From: Wyeomyia smithii
Lineage: Eukaryota > Arthropoda > Insecta > Diptera > Culicidae
Length of the DNA stretch: 64,000 nucleotides
Direction: 5' to 3'
Assembly: GCF_029784165.1 (NCBI RefSeq)
Contig: NC_073696.1
Coordinates: forward strand, 236,443,392-236,507,391
The notes beneath the pieces are model-generated. The model was not told the origin of the DNA. It saw nothing but the letters and a program-made list of their open reading frames with translations, and did not search any database. This document shows, piece after piece, positions 58,879-64,000 of this stretch (position 1 is its first letter; every line of letters starts with the position of its first letter). The translations under genes were made by a program, and so were the position numbers.

Positions 58879-60076
58879 TTTGAATGTTAACGGGTAAAAG
58901 CCGTTGTTATAAATAGAAAAATACCGTCGCACTTGTTTTTATCCTAAACGACTCAGTCGGTTTGCATTATATTAGGTCGCATTTGAAGAGTTTCATTAGG
59001 TAGATGATGTTGTGCTAAACAGTTTTTTAGATCAAAAGTTTACGTAAAAAGTTATGTACACACAGCTGAAAAAAAGTTCCAAAGTTGATGTTCAATCGCA
59101 TAAAAAGAATTGTTTTTATCGCCTATGAAAGAAAATTTCACAGGGTTCCACGCAAATTTGAATGATATTGCACATAATTTTGAAACAAAATCGTGGTTTA
59201 GCTCAGAAGCGACTGAAATTATAATGAGACAATAATGTACATGAAACGTACTATTCAGAATTTTTTACTGTGCAGTTAAAATTGATCTTTCGGCGAAATC
59301 TTTATCTAATACAACTTTTAAAATGTAACTCAAGAGCACTCAATCGGATCAATCCGTTGATGAAATAATGTGTTTGTAAAAATGGAACAGAAAAAAAAAT
59401 TCTTTACATTTTCCAAATCACATACTTCTGAATTTAAACGATGTTTGTGAGTAACATAAGTGATGGAATGAGTGAATGTAAAAAAAAAAATCGAATCCAG
59501 AGAAAGTCACCGTTTTAGAGCGAGCCAGATTGAAAATACAGATGGAGGATTTTTTGAGACTCAAGAGCAATTTTCTGAAATGAAATGTCCTAAATTATAA
59601 CATAAACATTATTTACATTACAGCTTGGAAAAATTTGACTGTATAAAAAAAATGTTCAAGGATACCACTAAGAAAACATTGCTTGTAAAAAACTGTTTAA
59701 AAAATGAACTAAATTATAAATTACATAAAAAAATAAATAAAATAAAACTCTTCTCGTGAAAATCAGATTTTGAAACGTATTTTTCTTAGCCTTTTTTCAA
59801 ATAATTGTATTCTAATAATTTCAGTTCTAGTGAATGTCGAATAACTTAGGTAAAAGGCCAGTTTTCATGAATATTCAAAATTTTCTAAGCTGAAATATTG
59901 AACATTTCGAAAACGAATGCGTTTAGAATACACTTATTTTTAAGTGTGCATATTGTAAAAGTGGTAATGTGTACTGCCGAACTATCACGATTTGACCCTA
60001 ATTCTTTGAGAACTCAGCATAATTTTTCGAACTAAATTTCTATTTTAACAACCGCTTTTACCCATTAACATTTTAA
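58879..60076. other. Interior between two facing foldbacks
   Basis: The first about 45 bp (TGTTAACGGGTAAAAGCCG ...) and the last about 40 bp (its complement, 60036-60076) are inverted copies. The remaining 1.1 kb is AT-rich. A further degenerate end-like word TTCATTAGGTAGATGATG lies near 58993. No coding frame. Confidence 0.6.
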
Positions 60077-60229
60077 TTCATCAAGTAGATAATGTGTGCA
60101 ACAGGGAAAGCGAAAAAAGCGAACTGGAAATCGCTCGTCGGGATGCGGTATATTTTTCCCAATTGGTATCATATTTTCAGTTCGCTTATTTTTCGCTTTC
60201 CCTGCTGCACACATTGTCTGCCTAATGAA
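60077..60229. mobile_element. Foldback element, copy B
   Basis: It begins TTCATCAAGTAGATAATGTG and ends, inverted, TTCATTAGGCAGACAATGTG. The arms share CAGGGAAAGCGAAAAA and GCGAACTG; the single-sided CCGCATCCCGACGAGCG and AATTGGTATCAT correspond to one arm of copy A, so one arm is internally deleted. Confidence 0.85.
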
Positions 60230-60834
60230 CTCAGCATAAATATAATGAAAATCATGGTTCAGCAACACCACAGAGATTTCGTACATTTTCTGCCGAAATT
60301 TCCGTAAGGGTAAACTGAGATTTCCATAAATTATATTGACATTCCATTGAATTATATCCATTCTGAGAAATGTTGCAATAAAAATCCCCTTAAACATCCT
60401 TCAGAAAAAATATCTTATATATCCCCATCCTAGACTTTTTATTTAGTTTTGTTATAATACCTAGAAATTCGAGTTAGCGCGAAATGTGTCAATGGTTTTT
60501 CAAAGGTGATACCCATTTTTTTTAGAAAATGAATAGAAATTGGGGTGAAGTAAAGCTCACTAATGGTGGAATTTATAGTTACTTTTGAAAAAGGGTCCTG
60601 ATTCGGTTCGAAAAGTTCAAAATTTTGCTTATTAGTGACGCAGCAGTGATCTGATTATTTATAGATTCTCCACTAGTACAACAACTGCTAGCTTCAACTT
60701 TCGTTTAATTTAGAGGTTGATTTTAGTGAAATTGAGATGAAAACATCCGAAGATTGTTTTTTTTTAATCTAACTATTTTTTTTCTGAAAATCTTATTGTA
60801 TAACCGATTTTTTGTTAATTGTTTAACCTCCTTG
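60230..60834. other. AT-rich stretch, nothing recognised
   Basis: No supported feature. Confidence 0.5.
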
Positions 60835-61010
60835 CTGATCTTGAGATACGACGCTGGTCTTACAAGCCAATCGTCCTATGTTCGAATCACGGCTCAAGTA
60901 AAGACTGTTAGTGTAAATAGGATCGTTACACCAGCACCGCAATTGTTGTGTGTACTAAGCAGCTGGCTACGAAGTATAAGTCAAATAAAAAGAACAGCCA
61001 CCTCGGCTCT
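60835..61010 (+). repeat. Degraded tRNA-derived SINE
   Basis: CTTGAGATACGACGCTGG, B-box-like TGTTCGAATCA, AAGACTGTTAGTGTAAATAGG, CACCGCAATTGTTGTG and TAAGCAGCTGGCTACGAAGT follow the family order with many substitutions. It is the oldest-looking copy in the window. Confidence 0.82.
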
Positions 61011-61295
61011 AACTTTGGATTAAGAGAAGAAGACGAAGGACTAGTTTTGCACGGTCCAAGTTCACTCAGCATCCTTTTCTAAGTGTAATATATTGTTTAT
61101 GTTGTAATACACTTTTCATAGAATAACATGTTTATGTATCTAGGTGAACACTTTTAATAGAATAACATTGCTGTGAGAATACACGAATAGATGGAAACGA
61201 CAATTTTGAATTCTGTTCACAGTGTTGAAAAATGAAAACTTTTTCGCTAAAATAACTGGTAAAAACAGTACAAATTGTGAAACATAAATAGCTTA
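61011..61295. other. AT-rich stretch, nothing recognised
   Basis: No supported feature. Confidence 0.5.
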
Positions 61296-61443
61296 TGGAC
61301 CATCCACATACCACGTGGACAGCTTTGGGGGGGGGGAGGGTCGTCTATACAATTTTTTTAGAATTTATATGGGCAGTTGTCCACGGAGGGGGAGGGGGGA
61401 TCAAAATCGTTAAAAATCTCTCCACGTGGTATGTGGATGCCCC
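61296..61443 (-). mobile_element. MITE with GGGCCATCCACATACCACGT ends, copy 2
   Basis: GGACCATCCACATACCACGT at the left and, inverted, GGGGCATCCACATACCACGT at the right. TTA at 61293-61295 and 61444-61446 is a possible 3-bp target duplication. The interior (G-runs on the plus strand, ATTTATATGGGCAGTTGTCC) is the reverse complement of 25858-26029. Confidence 0.85.
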
Positions 61444-62438
61444 TTACAAAATGTATTTTAAAATAAACACGGAGGATTCCCTCAATCTAAAAAAAAGATT
61501 GTCCTCAAGTCCGTCTGTACCCCCTAACCTTGGCATTTACCATTTTAACTCCACTTTTCGTTAGAGTTTCAAATTTGGTCAGTAAGTGGCTTGATGCCTT
61601 TGGTGCAGCCAATTTTGTCCTGTTTACGAATGGATGTTTCATTCTGACCGAAATTTCTCGATGAAAGCGTTTGCTCGGTATACGGGTAAAATTTTTCATT
61701 GTTACAAAATGTCGTTACTTTATTCTAATAATATTATTCCAAAGTTGTGTAAAATAAGGTAGCTAAACACGAAATATTTGTGCTTTTCAAAAAGGTAACC
61801 CAGTTCGAATTATTTTTCACATTTAATTTTGATATAATATTTCATAACAATCATCACAAGCATTTTCGTCAATAACATACCGAAGCCACGGTGATAATTG
61901 CTAATGCAATTAAAGCGATTAAAGTCATTTAATTCAAAACCATTAGTCAAACTTTAACACAACTAATTGATTGAAATTGTTTCGGAATCACTTTTGATTT
62001 TTTTTTACTTCCAATTCCATATTCTCACACTAAACTGAACACCGCATATTCATTAGGGGGCGAATACTAACGAATTCTGCTCAAGCAACATCCCCCATTG
62101 AGTGGAACACTTTTTTCTCTGTTTTTCAAATTAAATTTCGATTAAGAAGGATCTTTTTTTCCCATCATCCCAGTCCAATTCTGACTCGTAGCCGAACTTG
62201 TTTCTCCGTGCCGCAGAAAGAAAGCACCTCGTTAGGCGGTGATAAATTGCAACCACTTTCCGGTAGCACGCAGCAGCCACACAATCGATTCGCAAATCTT
62301 TACCGAGGGTGTCTGCTGGTCGTTAGCACTTTTTTATTTCTGCCTGGCCAGCAACCGAGAAGTTCATCACGGCCATTTGCCCGAAGACACCGAAAAAAAA
62401 AAATCTGTCTTCCACCGGAGAGACAGTTTTTCACTTAC
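61444..62438 (-). other. Probable start of first intron, otherwise unassigned
   Basis: If the exon at 62439-63085 is real, this begins its first intron on the minus strand with GTAAGT at 62438-62433. Nothing else is recognised. No acceptor was chosen because no downstream coding exon could be identified. Confidence 0.35.
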
Positions 62439-63085
62439 CATTTTCGAATTGCAAATTTTATCCTCCCGACGACGTGTGTTTCGTTTTGAGCAGCCTGGTC
62501 CGTTGCTAAACACTGTTCCTTTCGGCACACCTCACACTACCGGGTCAATAATCCTCACGAGGCTTAGCGTTCTCCAACTGTCTAACTGCTGTCACGTTAA
62601 ATTTTTCGTATTCTCAGTTTCCGACACGAGCACCTTTTAGGAAAATTGTCGCCTAGTACAGGCACCACTTTTCGGTTGATTCTTCCGATCGTTAGCACAG
62701 TGCCCAAAACAAACTTCTTTTTACACTATCGGTCGAAATATACACGACACGATTGGCACAGATAACAGAAAAAGAACAACAGGTAATCGTTTTTAAACTC
62801 CGCTTCGCCACTTATCCCCCGTTTCGTATTCCAGTCACGCTCGTTTCCACTTTATATTTTTTCGCTTTGTTTCGTCCGACTGCAGAACCGTTTAGGATTT
62901 TTCCTTCCGTTCGCGTCAGCTTCCTTGGGCAATCGAATGGCACGATCGTTCGGCCGTGATTTTACACTCGGCGCTGCAACCTTTCACCTAGGCTGCCACC
63001 GGAGAAAAAAAAATCGAAAACTTTTTTCCAACACAAAACAAACCTACAACCACCTGACGAGCTCGACGTTAATTCGCTAAATGCC
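62439..63085 (-). other. Putative first exon: 5' UTR ending in ATG|GTAAGT
   Basis: On the minus strand no ATG occurs between about 63085 and the ATG at 62441-62439, roughly 640 nt, where about ten would be expected by chance. That ATG has a favourable context (CGAAAATGG, A at -3) and is followed at once by GTAAGT, a near-consensus splice donor. This is the layout of a gene whose first exon is untranslated except for the start codon. The text is A/G-rich with frequent GTG and CGAA words, like mosquito 5' UTRs. An initiator-like TCAGG lies at 63057-63053. The 5' boundary is set by the first ATG, not by a mapped start. The protein cannot be identified because the next exon was not found. Minus frames beginning at 63249 and 63370 lie upstream and have no domain. 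Confidence 0.5.
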
Positions 63086-64000
63086 ATCAAAATTAAACCC
63101 CACAATGCTATTATACAGATCAAGTTTGAACGTTGTTTCTTCCCCAAACCTTTGGCAGCGCGACACATACCGGCGGAGAGATCCCACCACGGCACGGGTG
63201 TATTGTTGCCGGTTGCCACTGTCGAAGAGACCAATTCGGAGAGTGCCAAACGGAAGGCTCATCCATCCGCAGTGGCCATGCATTCCGTGGGCTGCGCACA
63301 TGGCTTTCGCTAAACAAGCAGAGTTCATCGCGAGAGACCTCTTGTGGTGAATAAGCGACGAACTCACCATACCACGCTGCGAGGTTCATTCGTGCTCCGC
63401 AAAGTGGCTGGTACTGAGCTACTGTTAAATAATACCGGCCCGTTGTGTAGGAAAGGTATTCAGGTTAAGCGGGCTCTCCAGAACACACCTGCCCGGCTGC
63501 GGAATCGATGCGGTAACGCGCGGAGATAATGAAAAAGAAAGTTAACCTCGAGCGGTTGGTAGATGAAGATAAAGCGAGGTGCGCAGTTCAAAAGCTGCTG
63601 GTTGGACGGGTTCGATGCGGAGATAGAAGAGAAAAAATAATAATAAAAAGAACCTCATCGGTTTAACATGAGTTTATTCGCTTGGTTTTCAGTTCGACCG
63701 CTCAGTTGAGTTGCCAATAGCCTGATCATGGGAGTTGAACCGAAAATAACGAGACTTGGTTCGGCAAGGCACAACGTAACGAGATGAGTTGTTGATTTGA
63801 ATCAGCGAATGTTGTTTGAAGTAAAAACACTAACGGGTTTTTGTAAGAGTAATTATGAAATTTGTACTCTTGCAATTTTTGTTTAGCAAGATAATGTTCG
63901 TAAAACTCTTGAATCACTAAAGCTTTTTCAAGAAAAACTTTGTGATTTTTGACAATTTTCAAATTTTTGACATTTTAAACATTTTTGACATTTTTTACCT
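63086..64000. other. GC-rich putative upstream region, then AT-rich end
   Basis: 63120-63520 is the most GC-balanced part of the right edge. Five overlapping frames of 60-97 codons on both strands are open here, which reflects composition and not coding. It would be the promoter-proximal region of the minus-strand gene proposed at 62439-63085. TCAGTT words on the plus strand lie at about 63690 and 63702. From 63530 on it is AT-rich with nothing recognised. Confidence 0.35.

Noticed and set aside
63077..63389. Overlapping 89-97 codon frames on both strands as a coding exon
   Set aside because: Several mutually overlapping frames are open at once, as expected from GC-richer composition; none shows a domain or splice support.

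Overview
The window looks like gene-poor, repeat-dense DNA from a culicine mosquito, most likely Aedes. The grounds are AT-rich non-coding sequence, several tRNA-derived SINEs that I recognise as Aedes-type (Feilai-like), an RTE/JAM1-like and an I-like non-LTR element, and many short inverted-repeat DNA elements. The assignment rests on remembered family resemblance, not on a search. Nearly all open reading frames are short chance frames. The only long protein-coding stretch is a 5'-truncated reverse transcriptase (33670-35119, minus).

Layout. 0-10 kb: a 220-bp repeat pair, two SINEs (one split by a TTAA-flanked MITE), then a 453-bp tandem array whose units carry a TATA/Inr-like promoter. 10-16 kb: a SINE with a 13-bp target duplication, a 1.5-kb unit duplicated head to tail at about 99 % identity, a third diverged copy of that unit split by a 536-bp TTAA element, and a 101-bp palindrome. 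16-30 kb: a 900-bp foldback element, a 2.55-kb hAT-type element with an 8-bp duplication, the 3' end of an I-like retrotransposon, a hAT MITE, and repeat blocks built on a motif like CTTCAGCAAAGTTGTTC. 32-35 kb: a composite of at least four nested insertions. 39-41 kb and 46.8-50.2 kb: two opposite-facing copies of an interspersed element made of 126-bp and 143-bp arrays with a (GACA)n end; the second is split by a hAT-like element (itself holding a foldback MITE) and by a TA-flanked MITE. 42-46 kb: foldback and CCGCGT-rich elements and a perfect 105-bp-arm palindrome. 58-60 kb: two related foldbacks facing each other across 1.2 kb.

The best evidence for a host gene is at 62439-63085 on the minus strand. 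There, about 640 nt lack any ATG and end in an ATG followed directly by a GTAAGT splice donor, as expected for a 5' UTR first exon. If that is right, much of the window to its left could be first intron. A weaker first-exon candidate on the plus strand lies at 53635-53772. I saw no genuine tRNA, rRNA, CRISPR array or complete host coding exon. The value of the window is mainly as a readable record of nested transposition, because repeat copies elsewhere in it often supply the empty site.
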